Assembly: GCA_019358985.1 (NCBI GenBank)
Contig: JAHHIJ010000003.1
Coordinates: 124,001-188,000 of the forward strand
DNA from: Tolypothrix brevis GSE-NOS-MK-07-07A
GTDB lineage: Bacteria > Cyanobacteriota > Cyanobacteriia > Cyanobacteriales > Nostocaceae
Reading direction: 5' to 3'
DNA length: 64,000 bases
Both the position numbers and the translations under genes were made by a program. Position 1 is the first letter of the stretch. Every line of letters begins with the position of its first letter. Shown here one piece after another: positions 9,054 to 18,141 of this stretch. A model generated the notes under the pieces. The model saw only the letters and a program-made list of their open reading frames with translations. It did not search any database and was not told the DNA's origin.

Positions 9054-9920
9054 TCAAGATGCTTTCGACAGTGAACGCCGAGCTTTACGATACAGGAGAA
9101 ATAGCCCAGTCAGTGGGAGTATGGCTAATGTAGATGGTTCGGGAACTCTTTCAATTGTGATGCGAGCAACGCGATAGCCTGGGGCTTTGAAGTCTGCGTT
9201 GGCAAAATTAATGGTTCTACCTCTAAAAGGTCTACTCGCATCCAAGACACCACCAGTACCTGCTGGTCTAAATCCTGGGTGGATGCTGACTACCCCACCT
9301 TCGGTTGTGCCGGTGTTTGGGTCTGGTTGCTGTAGAAATGCGGTGTTAATTGGGGCTTCATCATTGACTTCTGTACCAGCATCATAGACTTCCGACCCCA
9401 AAATATCAAAGCTGGTGGCGATGAAGTTACCACGAGGGTCAAACAGCCTATGTTCTAAAGGATCATCGTTAGCAAAGAAGGCATCGTTGCTAGGTATAAC
9501 CATCCCGGCATAGCTGAAGTAGGGCGTACTCAAGATACTATTATCAATGTTTACGATCGCTGATGCTTTTGCTCCTGGACTAATTGGAGCAATTGGACGC
9601 TCAGGTCCGCCAAAAGCTACCCCTTGGACGCTACCAGTGCCACTGTTAGCGAAATAAGTAGAAATAGGTGCTGTTAAACCATCTTCGACCAAACGTTCAA
9701 AAGGTTCTATCGATAAGGCTTGACCTTCGTTCAACAGATCAAAACTGCCATTGTGCAAGCCAAACCAGAAGGGGGTAATTAGACTACCACCTTCTGGTGC
9801 TAAGTTTTCGATAGTAATTTTCAAAGATGCTGCGGTTGCAGTTGATGCCATTGCCAGCACTGAAGCAGATGCGATCGCAGTTGCTATTAATTTCGATACA
9901 GCTTTACGTGGATTTACCAT
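9054..9920 (-). CDS. Secreted spondin-domain protein with PEP-CTERM signal
   Basis: The 288-residue protein has an N-terminal signal peptide ending near STATAA. Its domain resembles Spondin_N as found in bacteria, opening with LKITIENLAPEGGSLITPFW and containing FGLHNGSFDL, GPERPIAPISPGAKA and a closing YRVARITIERVPEP. The tail is a PEP-CTERM sorting signal: VPEPST, a hydrophobic helix and then RKARRS. PEP-CTERM proteins are exported, cut by an exosortase and released or anchored in the outer layers. The ligand is unknown. It stands alone, with the penicillin-binding protein gene downstream on the same strand across a 413-bp gap. Confidence 0.85.
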   Translation of the reverse strand: MVNPRKAVSKLIATAIASASVLAMASTATAASLKITIENLAPEGGSLITPFWFGLHNGSFDLLNEGQALSIEPFERLVEDGLTAPISTYFANSGTGSVQGVAFGGPERPIAPISPGAKASAIVNIDNSILSTPYFSYAGMVIPSNDAFFANDDPLEHRLFDPRGNFIATSFDILGSEVYDAGTEVNDEAPINTAFLQQPDPNTGTTEGGVVSIHPGFRPAGTGGVLDASRPFRGRTINFANADFKAPGYRVARITIERVPEPSTLAILPLTGLFLLYRKARRSLSKAS

Positions 9921-10333
9921 TATTATCCCCTGTTTTCAAACTTTTAGAAGATACAATTCGATATATACCAGTCCTAAATTTTCACAACTCACTTAGGATT
10001 GCTACATACCCATCTTACAATGAGCCAATGTAGACGATCGGGGCAATCACTGACTTTTCAAAGTCGCTTCACAACAACTTCAGCTAGGTAAACTTATCTA
10101 AATTAGTCTTGACAAAAACATAGGTTAGTGAATCTACAAAAAAATCAGAATTCGTCGTTTGATTTATTTTCCACGGATCAAAGCGATGCCACAGGCTTGC
10201 CGCTCCTTTGTCTACGCCTAAAATCTTGTCAATAACGTTAACTTATTGAGACGTTTTTATTGATACTCAAGGGTTTGCCCTGAGAGAGGGGGAGACATTC
10301 TTTTTTCTTCCCCTTGTCCCCCTAGTCCCCCGA
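9921..10333. other. Intergenic region, no gene seen
   Basis: The region carries the upstream sequence of the spondin-domain gene and the downstream end of the penicillin-binding protein gene. TTAGGATTGCTA near 9993-10004 matches the end sequence of the MITE-like element at 40352-40460, but no partner end was found. A pyrimidine-rich run of CCCCTTG-type units lies near 10308-10330. Confidence 0.5.
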
Positions 10334-12877
10334 TCAATTTCCTTCGGAAGATCCGCTGGGTTTTAGTCTATCCCGCCAAGACTGACTTGGTGAGGAATTT
10401 GAGGAACTGGGTTTGCTGCTTGACTCTGGTGCAGAGGTGCGAGTTCTTCTAGGTGAGGAAGAATCTGATTCTACTCGTCGAGATCGTCGTCGTGAAGAAG
10501 ACCCAGAGGAGGAATCGCTAGAATTTGATTCTTCGCTTCTGTAGCGACGTCTTCTCGATGAACTCGATGAAGATGTATTATCATCTTGTTGCTGATAACG
10601 TCTTCGGCTGCGTCTTGGGGTATCGTCTTGTTGTTGATTGTTTTGAGAATCACTTCTCCTGTATCTGCGTCTTCTGGATGAGCGATCGCTATAATCAGAA
10701 TTATCAGACCTTACTCCCTCACTTCGCCTTCTATTATTATTGTCAGAATCATCCGATTCGCGAATAGAGCGATTAACAATTCGCTTCGCTTTAATGCGCT
10801 GCGCTTTGATGGTGCCTTTACGACCTTCTAATTTCGGTCGAGAGGGAAACTTTTCTATGGGCATTCCTTTTACAGCTACTTCCATAAAATCATGCCAAGT
10901 GGAAGCAGCACTACTACTGCTACCCCAAGTAGGTTTGTTATCGTCGTTACCTAGCCAAACTCCTGTAACTAATTGGGGAATATAACCAATAAACCACAAA
11001 TCGCGGGCTTCATCGGAAGTGCCTGTTTTCCCAGCTACGGGTCGATCTATTTGGGCAGCGCGACCTGTCCCATCTTCTACCACATTCCGCAGCATCCAGG
11101 TCATGATAGCAGCACTATCAGGGTCGAGAGCCTGCACCGGTTGATAACTAGCTTTCCATATTTCCTTGCCTTGGCGGTTGAGGATGCGGCTAATACCGTG
11201 AACTTCTGTATGTAAACCTTCATTTGCAAAAGTGCCGTAAGCGCTGGTTAACTCCAACAAATTCACTTCATTAGAGCCAAGAGCCAAAGAATAAGTCGGT
11301 TTAAGTGGAGATTTAATCCCCATATCGTGAGCTAGTTTAATTGTTGGTTCAAATCCGACATCAATTAACACCTTGACTGCAATGATATTAATTGACTTGG
11401 TGAGGGCTTCAATCAAGTTCATTGAACCGTGGAAACTTTCACTATAGTTTTTCGGCTCATAGCCATCAACTACAAACGGTACATCCTGGTAAGTATCGTA
11501 AGGATTTTTGCCGCTTGCGATCGCACTCGCGTAAACAAATCCTTTGAATGTTGAACCAGGTTGACGCTGTGCCTGGGTAACGCGGTTAAATTGGTACTTG
11601 CCAAAATCTTTTCCCCCCACCATTGTCTTAACTTCACCGGTACGGGGGTCAATAGTAACCATTGCCGCTTGCTTAAAGTTCTCCCAGCGTCCTTCATTTC
11701 GCAGTATTTTGGCAACTGCTTTTTCTGCGGCTTTTTGCCAAGTTGGGTTAATAGTAGTTTCTACCACTAAACCGCCACCCGCTAGCACATCGGGGGAAAC
11801 ATACTTCGGTAATTCTTTCTGAATGTAGGTGGTAAAGTAGGGTGCTTCTACTTGTAATCGCTTGGGTAAACTGCTTTGTAGGTTTATTGATTCACTACTC
11901 GCTGCTTGCCTTTCGGCGGCTGTAATAAAACCATCTTCTTCCATCCGTTGCAATACCAGATTTCGCCGTTGTTTGGCGGCTTCTGGATTGCGATCTGGAG
12001 CGTAAACGCTTGGTGCTGGCGCTAATCCGGCAATCGTCGCCATTTCTGGCAGTGTCAGTTGATCTACTGTCTTGCTGTAGTATACCCAAGCTGCATCACC
12101 GACTCCGTAAGCTCCTGAACCCAAATAAACTAGATTTAAATAACGTTCTAGAATCTGGTCTTTAGATAATTCCCGCTCCATTTTCTGTGCGAGTCGGACT
12201 TCTTTGAGCTTACGCAAAACTGTCTTTTCTTGTTTGAGAAAGAGAATTCGCGCTAGTTGTTGGGTGATGGTGCTACCACCTTCTACCACGTTTTGCGATC
12301 GCAAGTTATTTAAAACTGCTCTGCCGATTCCCTGAGCATCTACTCCATGATGTTGCCTAAATCTTCTATCCTCTGAGGCAATAAAGGCTTTTTTCAGCTG
12401 CTCAGGAATTTGCTCTATATTTAACCTTTCTCTGGTCGCTTCTCCTTGCTGTTGCAAAATACTACCATCACTAGCTTTGATGGTCAGTGTTTGCTCACGG
12501 ACAACGACGTTCAACTCAGATTTATCCGGCAAAGTGCGATCTATTGACCACACAGTATGACTGATACCTACAATTCCACCACTCACACCCAAACCTAACC
12601 AAAACAAGGGACGACGATAAAATGGTTTATTGCCACCGGGAAGTTTCGCAATTATTCCAGATGATACACTTCTCACCTGGCTCAGTAACTGCTTTACCTT
12701 CCCCAACTTGCTTGGTGTTTCATTTGTAGATTCCTCCCTGGGGTTTTGATTACCTGGAGGTATCAAATCGGCAGAGGATTCTTCCGTATTATTGCCGTGA
12801 GGCAATCCCGGTTTCTCTGTGTCTGTGTTACTCAATTTAGTTGATCGTTCCTTGAACCAGGATGTAAACTTCGCCAC
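10334..12877 (-). CDS. Class A penicillin-binding protein (PBP1A-like)
   Basis: This bifunctional peptidoglycan synthase has a cytosolic head of about 90 residues, one membrane segment near 93-115, and a GT51 glycosyltransferase domain with SEDRRFRQHHG near 165-178 and GGSTITQQLAR. The transpeptidase domain has S-x-x-K in QPGSTFKGF near 440, S-x-N in TKSINIIA near 494 and KTGT near 615. The enzyme polymerises and cross-links glycan strands in the periplasm. The last 150 residues form an extreme Arg/Ser/Asp/Gln-rich tail that should be disordered and periplasmic. Cyanobacteria carry several such paralogues, so the exact class name is uncertain. Confidence 0.93.
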   Translation of the reverse strand: MAKFTSWFKERSTKLSNTDTEKPGLPHGNNTEESSADLIPPGNQNPREESTNETPSKLGKVKQLLSQVRSVSSGIIAKLPGGNKPFYRRPLFWLGLGVSGGIVGISHTVWSIDRTLPDKSELNVVVREQTLTIKASDGSILQQQGEATRERLNIEQIPEQLKKAFIASEDRRFRQHHGVDAQGIGRAVLNNLRSQNVVEGGSTITQQLARILFLKQEKTVLRKLKEVRLAQKMERELSKDQILERYLNLVYLGSGAYGVGDAAWVYYSKTVDQLTLPEMATIAGLAPAPSVYAPDRNPEAAKQRRNLVLQRMEEDGFITAAERQAASSESINLQSSLPKRLQVEAPYFTTYIQKELPKYVSPDVLAGGGLVVETTINPTWQKAAEKAVAKILRNEGRWENFKQAAMVTIDPRTGEVKTMVGGKDFGKYQFNRVTQAQRQPGSTFKGFVYASAIASGKNPYDTYQDVPFVVDGYEPKNYSESFHGSMNLIEALTKSINIIAVKVLIDVGFEPTIKLAHDMGIKSPLKPTYSLALGSNEVNLLELTSAYGTFANEGLHTEVHGISRILNRQGKEIWKASYQPVQALDPDSAAIMTWMLRNVVEDGTGRAAQIDRPVAGKTGTSDEARDLWFIGYIPQLVTGVWLGNDDNKPTWGSSSSAASTWHDFMEVAVKGMPIEKFPSRPKLEGRKGTIKAQRIKAKRIVNRSIRESDDSDNNNRRRSEGVRSDNSDYSDRSSRRRRYRRSDSQNNQQQDDTPRRSRRRYQQQDDNTSSSSSSRRRRYRSEESNSSDSSSGSSSRRRSRRVESDSSSPRRTRTSAPESSSKPSSSNSSPSQSWRDRLKPSGSSEGN

Positions 12878-13076
12878 GTCATTTCCTCGCCCAAAGTAGT
12901 TACAAGTTAACCACGATGAAAAAAATGGGATTAGCGTACCATGTTTGTGTTAGTATAATATCCCATAAATAATTAACTGAATTCATTACGAAATAATGTT
13001 TTTTGATGATTGGTGTATTGTACTCGTTAATTTTATACACCAATTTTGATTATTTTTCACACTGAAATAAAGATTG

Positions 13077-13562
13077 ATGAACACAAGTGCGATCGCTCTC
13101 GGTAGCAATCTGGGCGATAGAAGTTCAATTTTAACAGATGCTGTGGAAACTTTAGCGCGAACACCAGGTATTATTCTAGAAGTTACATCAAGTTGGTATC
13201 AAACCAAAGCTGTAGGACCACCACAACCAGATTACTTGAATGGCGCGGCTATTCTGCAAGTAGAAATGACACCGCAAGCGTTATTGGCAACTTTGTTCGC
13301 GATTGAAAGCAAATTTGGGCGGATTCGGACTGAGCGATGGGGAGCGCGAACGCTTGACTTGGATTTGTTATTATATGATGACTTAATTTTGGATACACCA
13401 GACCTCCAAATTCCCCATCCGAGAATGTGCGATAGAGCTTTCGTGCTAGTACCTCTAGCGGAAATTGCCCCAAATCTAATTGAACCAGTTCGAGAATGTG
13501 AAATTAAAGAATTGGTTAAAAAGGTAGACAGTTCTGATGTACATTTATGGATGGGCAATTAA
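13077..13562 (+). CDS. folK: 2-amino-4-hydroxy-6-hydroxymethyldihydropteridine diphosphokinase
   Basis: FolK transfers pyrophosphate from ATP to 6-hydroxymethyl-7,8-dihydropterin in folate synthesis. The start MNTSAIALGSNLGDR is the classic N-terminus. The conserved RTERWGARTLDLDLLLYDD holds the two Asp residues that bind magnesium, and IPHPRMCDRAFVLVPL follows. I chose the ATG at 13077 over the overlapping TTG three bases upstream. The length is about 160 residues, as expected. A NUDIX hydrolase gene follows after 87 bp, so the two could be co-transcribed. Confidence 0.95.
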   Translation: MNTSAIALGSNLGDRSSILTDAVETLARTPGIILEVTSSWYQTKAVGPPQPDYLNGAAILQVEMTPQALLATLFAIESKFGRIRTERWGARTLDLDLLLYDDLILDTPDLQIPHPRMCDRAFVLVPLAEIAPNLIEPVRECEIKELVKKVDSSDVHLWMGN

Positions 13563-13649
13563 AATTACCATCGATAAACCCAGAAAAAGCCTGATTTGAC
13601 AATTCATCTCCAGAATTATCTGTGTATTATTAGAAAATATAACTTCACT

Positions 13650-14198
13650 ATGCCATTAGGTAGAGAATTACCGCAGCTGCTGAAACAACGCTTGTTCTTC
13701 AAAGGACGCAAGTTCAATTTTGAAGTCAATCGCTTGCGCTTACCCAACAAATCGGAAGGAGAATGGGAATGTATTCGTCACCCTGGTGGGGCTTTAGCCG
13801 TACCCGTAACCTCAGACGGTAAACTTATACTTGTGCGCCAGTATCGCTTTGCAGTTCAAGGACGTATATTAGAATTTCCGGCAGGTACAGTGGAACCGAA
13901 TGAAGAACCTCAAGAAACAATTGCGCGAGAAATTGAAGAAGAAACTGGCTATCGTGCCAACAAATGGGAAAAACTAGGAGAATTTTTTATCGCTCCCGGT
14001 TATTCTGATGAAATTATCTATGCTTTTCTAGCGCAAGATTTAGAAAAGTTAGAGACACCACCACCACAAGAGGAGGACGAAGATATCGAAACTGTCTTTT
14101 TCACCCCCGAAGAACTAGAGAAAGCGATTCTCGACGGTGAACTTGTAGATGCTAAATCGATTTCTAGCTTTATGCTAGCTCGTCCATTTTTAGTTTAA
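13650..14198 (+). CDS. NUDIX hydrolase, ADP-ribose pyrophosphatase type
   Basis: The protein has a complete Nudix box starting at GTVEPNEEPQETIAREIEEE and continuing TGY, which coordinates the magnesium needed to cleave nucleoside diphosphate linkages. Preceding strands (GALAVPVTSDGKLILVRQYR) and the FFIAPGYSDEIIYAFLA segment fit the ADP-ribose pyrophosphatase branch. A longer frame starting at TTG 13596 adds 18 residues. I prefer ATG 13650, where family members usually begin (MPLGRELPQLL). It follows folK in the same direction. Substrate is inferred from similarity only. Confidence 0.88.
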   Translation: MPLGRELPQLLKQRLFFKGRKFNFEVNRLRLPNKSEGEWECIRHPGGALAVPVTSDGKLILVRQYRFAVQGRILEFPAGTVEPNEEPQETIAREIEEETGYRANKWEKLGEFFIAPGYSDEIIYAFLAQDLEKLETPPPQEEDEDIETVFFTPEELEKAILDGELVDAKSISSFMLARPFLV

Positions 14199-14225
14199 TT
14201 AGTGGATACAGCAGATTGCGTTTTT

Positions 14226-14393
14226 ATTGAATACACGTAGAGACGTTCCCCCGGAACGTCTCAGAGCGGGTTTTGGGTTTTATGCATGTACCTCCTAAAC
14301 CTGAAATATATTGAATACACGTAGAGACGTTCCGCCGGAACGTCTCAGAGCGGGTTTTGGGTTTTATGCATGTACCTCCTAAACCTGAAATAT
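14226..14393. repeat. Tandem duplication of an 84-bp unit carrying a palindrome
   Basis: Two adjacent 84-bp copies (14226-14309 and 14310-14393) are nearly identical. Each contains a palindrome with arms GTAGAGACGTTCC and GGAACGTCTC, followed by AGAGCGGGTTTTGGG and a common tail ending CTGAAATAT. The clearest difference is a C/G change at the palindrome centre. This looks like a recent local duplication of a larger repeat unit. Confidence 0.85.
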
Positions 14394-14476
14394 GCTGTAG
14401 TGGTTAGTGGATAATAGACCTCTTGCAAAAAAGTTTTAACATTTTCCACTAAATAGGAGTCCTATATATAGGACTC

Positions 14477-15100
14477 CTACAAAGCTGAATCAAAAATCTG
14501 CTGTACGGTAAGTTTTAGTTCCGGGAAACAGGGAGAAATGATTCGGTCGTTGCCCCTAAATAGAGTTTTGACGTACTCACCATCAATCAACTCGCAGACA
14601 AAAATAGCGGGTTGTTTGGGATTTCCGATAAAATCACGCCCTCCCAGCCCTGCATAATCGACTATCCAATATTCAAGAATGCCCTTTTTTTCGTAGTCGG
14701 CATATTTTTTGTAGTAGTCATCGCGCCAGTTTGTACTTACCACCTCAATCACCAAGGGGATTGATTCCGACTGCTGTACGGTAGAGTATTTTTCCCATAA
14801 CTCCTCATTTTTTAAGTTTGTGCGGTCGATAACCAGTACGTCGGGACAGTAAGCAAAGTCGTTTTCTTCATCTGAAAATGCCACTAATCTGGTTTTTGGG
14901 ATGTTGTAAGGGCGGTTCAATCGGGTAAATTCAACCCCTATCTGAACACCTAAAAAACCTGTTACGTTTTCATGCTTGCCTGAAGGTTGCGCCATCTCGA
15001 TAATTATCTTATTATGCAGTTCGTAGCGATTCCCTTCTGGCTTTTGCTCCAAAAATTCTTGAATGGTTAATAGTTTTTGTTTCGGCAGTACTTGGGTCAT
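14477..15100 (-). CDS. Uma2 family (DUF820) nuclease-fold protein
   Basis: The 207-residue protein has the Uma2/DUF820 plan, a PD-(D/E)XK restriction-endonuclease-like fold greatly expanded in cyanobacteria. An N-terminal LTIQEFLEQKPEGNRYELHN is followed by the catalytic signatures CPDVLVIDRTN (Asp) and PLVIEVVSTNW (Glu-x-Val), then YADYEKKGILEYWIVDY. The biological role of this family is not established, and proposals include mobile-element and defence-related nucleases. Two further intact paralogues and one relic lie in this window. It stands alone. Confidence 0.87.
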   Translation of the reverse strand: MTQVLPKQKLLTIQEFLEQKPEGNRYELHNKIIIEMAQPSGKHENVTGFLGVQIGVEFTRLNRPYNIPKTRLVAFSDEENDFAYCPDVLVIDRTNLKNEELWEKYSTVQQSESIPLVIEVVSTNWRDDYYKKYADYEKKGILEYWIVDYAGLGGRDFIGNPKQPAIFVCELIDGEYVKTLFRGNDRIISPCFPELKLTVQQIFDSAL

Positions 15101-15250
15101 GCTTATTCCTCGTCTCTTTTCATCAGAATCCGATATTGGAGCTTCACAAAGAAACAGTATTACCCAGATAAAAATTATCTCATCAGCTCAGACAAACAAT
15201 TGATGAGCTTTTCATAATGAGCGCTTCAGCGCTCACTACGAATATTAACC

Positions 15251-15517
15251 TTAACTAGCCACAGCAGCCGTGTAAACGCTTACTTGTTTGCGGGTTTTGC
15301 CCTTTCTTTCAAACGTTACCACACCATCAATTAAGGCAAACAAAGTGTCGTCGCTACCGATACCAACGTTGTTACCTGGGTGAAATTTTCTGCCGCGTTG
15401 ACGTACTAGAATGTTACCAGCCCGGACAGTTTCACTACCGTAACGCTTCACACCTAGACGTTGAGCATTAGAGTCACGTCCGTTACGTGTACTACCTGTT
15501 CCTTTCTTATGAGCCAT
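15251..15517 (-). CDS. rpmA: 50S ribosomal protein L27
   Basis: This is an 88-residue L27 with the diagnostic start [20 protein letters not shown] and the [15 protein letters not shown] core. L27 sits near the peptidyl-transferase centre, and its N-terminus reaches the tRNA acceptor ends. The mature N-terminus begins right after Met with no cleavable extension. It lies 90 bp downstream of rplU in the same direction, the usual rplU-rpmA operon. The spacer between the two contains short tandem repeats. Confidence 0.98.
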   Translation of the reverse strand: MAHKKGTGSTRNGRDSNAQRLGVKRYGSETVRAGNILVRQRGRKFHPGNNVGIGSDDTLFALIDGVVTFERKGKTRKQVSVYTAAVAS

Positions 15518-15607
15518 AATTTCCTCTTGTGTAGTGGATAGTGGTTAGTGGGAGCGTGGATGGTTGTAACGAGTACTTTTTGACAGCCAACAACCAACAA
15601 CTAACAA

Positions 15608-16009
15608 TTATTCAACAACAGTTGCTTCAACCGATGTTGCCTCTTCTTCTTCAGTTTCAGCAGTTGTACCAACTGGAGCAGTAAATACCGTACCATTCAA
15701 GTTGATAGAATCAATCATCAGCCTAGTGACTTCTTGCCGATGTCCGCGCTTTTTGCGGGTTTTCTTTTTCGGCTTCATCTTGTATACTAGAACTTTGCGA
15801 TCGCGAAAATGTCGCATCACTGTTCCTTCTACAGTTGCCCCCGTCACTAACGGCTGTCCAATAGTAACTTCACCATCGTGCTGCACTAACAACACTGCAT
15901 CTATAGTAACTTTCTCTTCTGCTTCGATATGAAGTAGTTCAATATCGTAAAAGCGACCTGGTTCAACTCTTAGTTGCTTGCCGCCAGTTTCAATGATTGC
16001 GTAGGTCAT
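15608..16009 (-). CDS. rplU: 50S ribosomal protein L21
   Basis: L21 starts at [18 protein letters not shown], so I set the start at the ATG complementary to 16007-16009. An AAGGAT ribosome-binding site lies about nine bases upstream. A longer frame would add 24 residues with no family match. The core [20 protein letters not shown] is the conserved 23S-rRNA-binding stretch. The acidic tail ([12 protein letters not shown]) is longer than in E. coli but common in cyanobacteria. It is the first gene of the rplU-rpmA operon. The 350-bp upstream region to the next gene probably holds the operon promoter. Confidence 0.96.
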   Translation of the reverse strand: MTYAIIETGGKQLRVEPGRFYDIELLHIEAEEKVTIDAVLLVQHDGEVTIGQPLVTGATVEGTVMRHFRDRKVLVYKMKPKKKTRKKRGHRQEVTRLMIDSINLNGTVFTAPVGTTAETEEEEATSVEATVVE

Positions 16010-16361
16010 GGAATAATTATCCTTGAAGATGCCGTACAGGTAGCTGGCTTTCATCTCTTGTGGAGTAGCGATAAACCGCATGAATCCAGCTTTTGCTGTG
16101 TATCTACCTGATCCGAGCAGGAATTAAACAGCCAATTTACTATTATACCTATACTTTATCGTTAAGTCAAGAAAAATTTCAACAGAACAAATTTCCATTA
16201 ATTTCACTTTTTTGGCGAAATCTTCTTTTTTGAGCGTGTAGCTATCAGAGACACAGAACAACACCGTAAATTCTGAGTAGCAGAAACTAACTGTTGCTCA
16301 GTTTTTTTATCATACTCTCAAAACTGATGAGTAAGTAGTGCTATATTTTATTTAACTCACT

Positions 16362-17450
16362 ATGAAAAGAATCGAAGTTGAACAAAGAGCGATTTTTATC
16401 GGTTTGGCTGGTAGCCACGGCTATGGTTTAAATCGTCCCAGTTCAGATTATGATTATCGGGGGGTGTTTATCGCACCCAAAAGATATTATTTAGGATTTG
16501 ACCGCATTGAACAAAAAGATGGTGATTGGGATGAACCAGGAATCTTTCCCTTTTTAGATGGAAACAAAGACACCGTTATCTACGAATTAAGAAAAATCAT
16601 CCAGTTACTATCCGGAGCAAATCCCAACGTTTTAGAATTGCTGTGGTTGAATGAATATCCTGTATTAACGAAGGTAGGACAGCATTTAATTAACCATAAA
16701 CAGCTATTTTTGAGCAAAAAGGTCAAGCATACTTATTCTGGTTACGCTTTTGCTCAAATCAAAAAAATGGAAAGTCATCGCAAGTGGTTGTTACATCCAC
16801 CACAAAATAAACCAGTACCATCTGATTTTGGCATAGAAGAAGAAACAACTCTCAGCAAAGATGAGTTAAACGCCTTTCTGGAGTATCTTTATCTCTTAAT
16901 TAGAGGAAGAATCGAGTTTTTAGAGGAAGCAGAACAACTATATCATTTATTGACGGCTGATATTGATTTCAAAGGAGTGCTGAAACAATATACTCTACCC
17001 GATGAGACTTTAGACTATACACAAAACTTAACAAATAGCCGCAAAGATTTTATTCGCTTGCTTCAAAAAAGCCAAAGTTATCAAGTTGCTTTCAGAGAAT
17101 GGAAAGCTTACTTATCCTGGCAGGAAAATAGAAATCCCGCTAGAGCCGAAATGGAGAGAAAATCAGGTTTTGACCTCAAACATGGGATGCACTGTATTCG
17201 CTTGCTACGTAGTGGAGTAGAAATTTTACGTACAGGAGAAGTGATTGTAGATAGACGAATTGCTGGTGATGTAAAAGATTTAAGAGCAATTATCAATGGT
17301 GAGTATTCTTATGAGCAGGTAATGAAAATGGCAGAAGATTTAGTAGCGGAAATGGAAAGTGTTTATCAAGAATCAAGTTTGCCACATAAACCTGATTTAG
17401 AGCAAATTAACGAATTGTGTATGGAATTAGTGGAAATCCAGGGTTGGTAA
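16362..17450 (+). CDS. Predicted nucleotidyltransferase (COG3541-like)
   Basis: The 362-residue protein starts with a polymerase-beta-type nucleotidyltransferase domain. It has the Gly-Ser motif GLAGSHGYGL (13-22) followed by the metal-binding pair SSDYDYRGVF, with D-x-D near 28-30. The rest is helical, including NVLELLWLNEYPVL, GFDLKHGMHCIRLLR and a C-terminal helix. These features fit the COG3541 (YcgL-type) group also found in phages and described as predicted nucleotidyltransferases of unknown substrate. A role in RNA end modification or repair is possible but is inference. The gene is monocistronic, with no toxin or antitoxin partner adjacent. Confidence 0.75.
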   Translation: MKRIEVEQRAIFIGLAGSHGYGLNRPSSDYDYRGVFIAPKRYYLGFDRIEQKDGDWDEPGIFPFLDGNKDTVIYELRKIIQLLSGANPNVLELLWLNEYPVLTKVGQHLINHKQLFLSKKVKHTYSGYAFAQIKKMESHRKWLLHPPQNKPVPSDFGIEEETTLSKDELNAFLEYLYLLIRGRIEFLEEAEQLYHLLTADIDFKGVLKQYTLPDETLDYTQNLTNSRKDFIRLLQKSQSYQVAFREWKAYLSWQENRNPARAEMERKSGFDLKHGMHCIRLLRSGVEILRTGEVIVDRRIAGDVKDLRAIINGEYSYEQVMKMAEDLVAEMESVYQESSLPHKPDLEQINELCMELVEIQGW

Positions 17451-17498
17451 GTTAAGAGTCAACAGTTAAGACCATTGACATTTGACTCTTGACTAATT

Positions 17499-17798
17499 TT
17501 AAAGCATTTTAATGATGTCGGCAAAGCCATATATGCTGATGATGAGCAATAGCAGTGCTGTAATTTGGGTGATTCGCGTCTGAGGTGAGGGAGCGATCGC
17601 TTCTCGCACTAAGATAGAAATAGACGCTCCAACTACTAAACTCAAACCCAATATCAAAAAAGGTCTATCGGGTATAACAGTCGCAATTGCTAGCATAGCG
17701 ATCGCTAACATCAACATCAATAGCTCTACAAACCGAGGTGGATTGTATTGGCTAGATATCACAAAAGTCTGAAACCAAAAATGCCAAAATCTCATCAC
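17499..17798 (-). CDS. Small membrane protein of unknown function
   Basis: The 99-residue protein has three predicted hydrophobic segments, about 25-43, 46-64 and 76-97. Short polar links contain VIPDRPF and REAIAPSPQTRIT. No domain is recognised. Base composition and HIP1 sites resemble the neighbours, which supports a resident gene. Proteins of this form occur widely as unnamed cyanobacterial membrane proteins. It converges on the nucleotidyltransferase gene with a 48-bp gap. Confidence 0.6.
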   Translation of the reverse strand: MMRFWHFWFQTFVISSQYNPPRFVELLMLMLAIAMLAIATVIPDRPFLILGLSLVVGASISILVREAIAPSPQTRITQITALLLLIISIYGFADIIKML

Positions 17799-17829
17799 TG
17801 GGGATTGGGAAATGGGGACAAATAATATC

Positions 17830-18141
17830 GTAGAGACGTTCCGACGGAACGTCTCTACCTAAATATAGACGTTTGGTGTGGAACGTCTCTACCTAAATAT
17901 AGACGTTCTGACGGAACGTCTTTACAATAGACATAGGAGTGGAAAACAATGTAGAGACGTAGCACTGCTACGTCTAATCAAGGGTTGTGAACAACGCATA
18001 GTTCATTTTCACTCCTTGTCTAATATAGACGTTCTGACGGAACGTCTCTACAATATAGACGTTCTGACGGAACGTCTCTACAATATAGACGTTCCATCGG
18101 AACGTCTCTACAATATAGACGTTCTGACAGAACGTCTCTAC
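17830..18141. repeat. Cluster of palindromic repeats with four tandem 30-bp units
   Basis: At least eight palindromes lie within 312 bp. From 18022 to 18141 there are four head-to-tail 30-bp units starting AATATAGACGTTC with no spacers, so this is not a CRISPR array. A copy of the AGCA-TGCT subtype with its 3' extension sits inside at 17951-18000. The last unit overlaps the chlI stop codon. Confidence 0.9.

Noticed and set aside
18022-18141. Possible CRISPR array (four regular 30-bp repeats)
   Set aside because: The units abut with no spacers, are palindromic, and match a dispersed repeat family. No cas genes are nearby.
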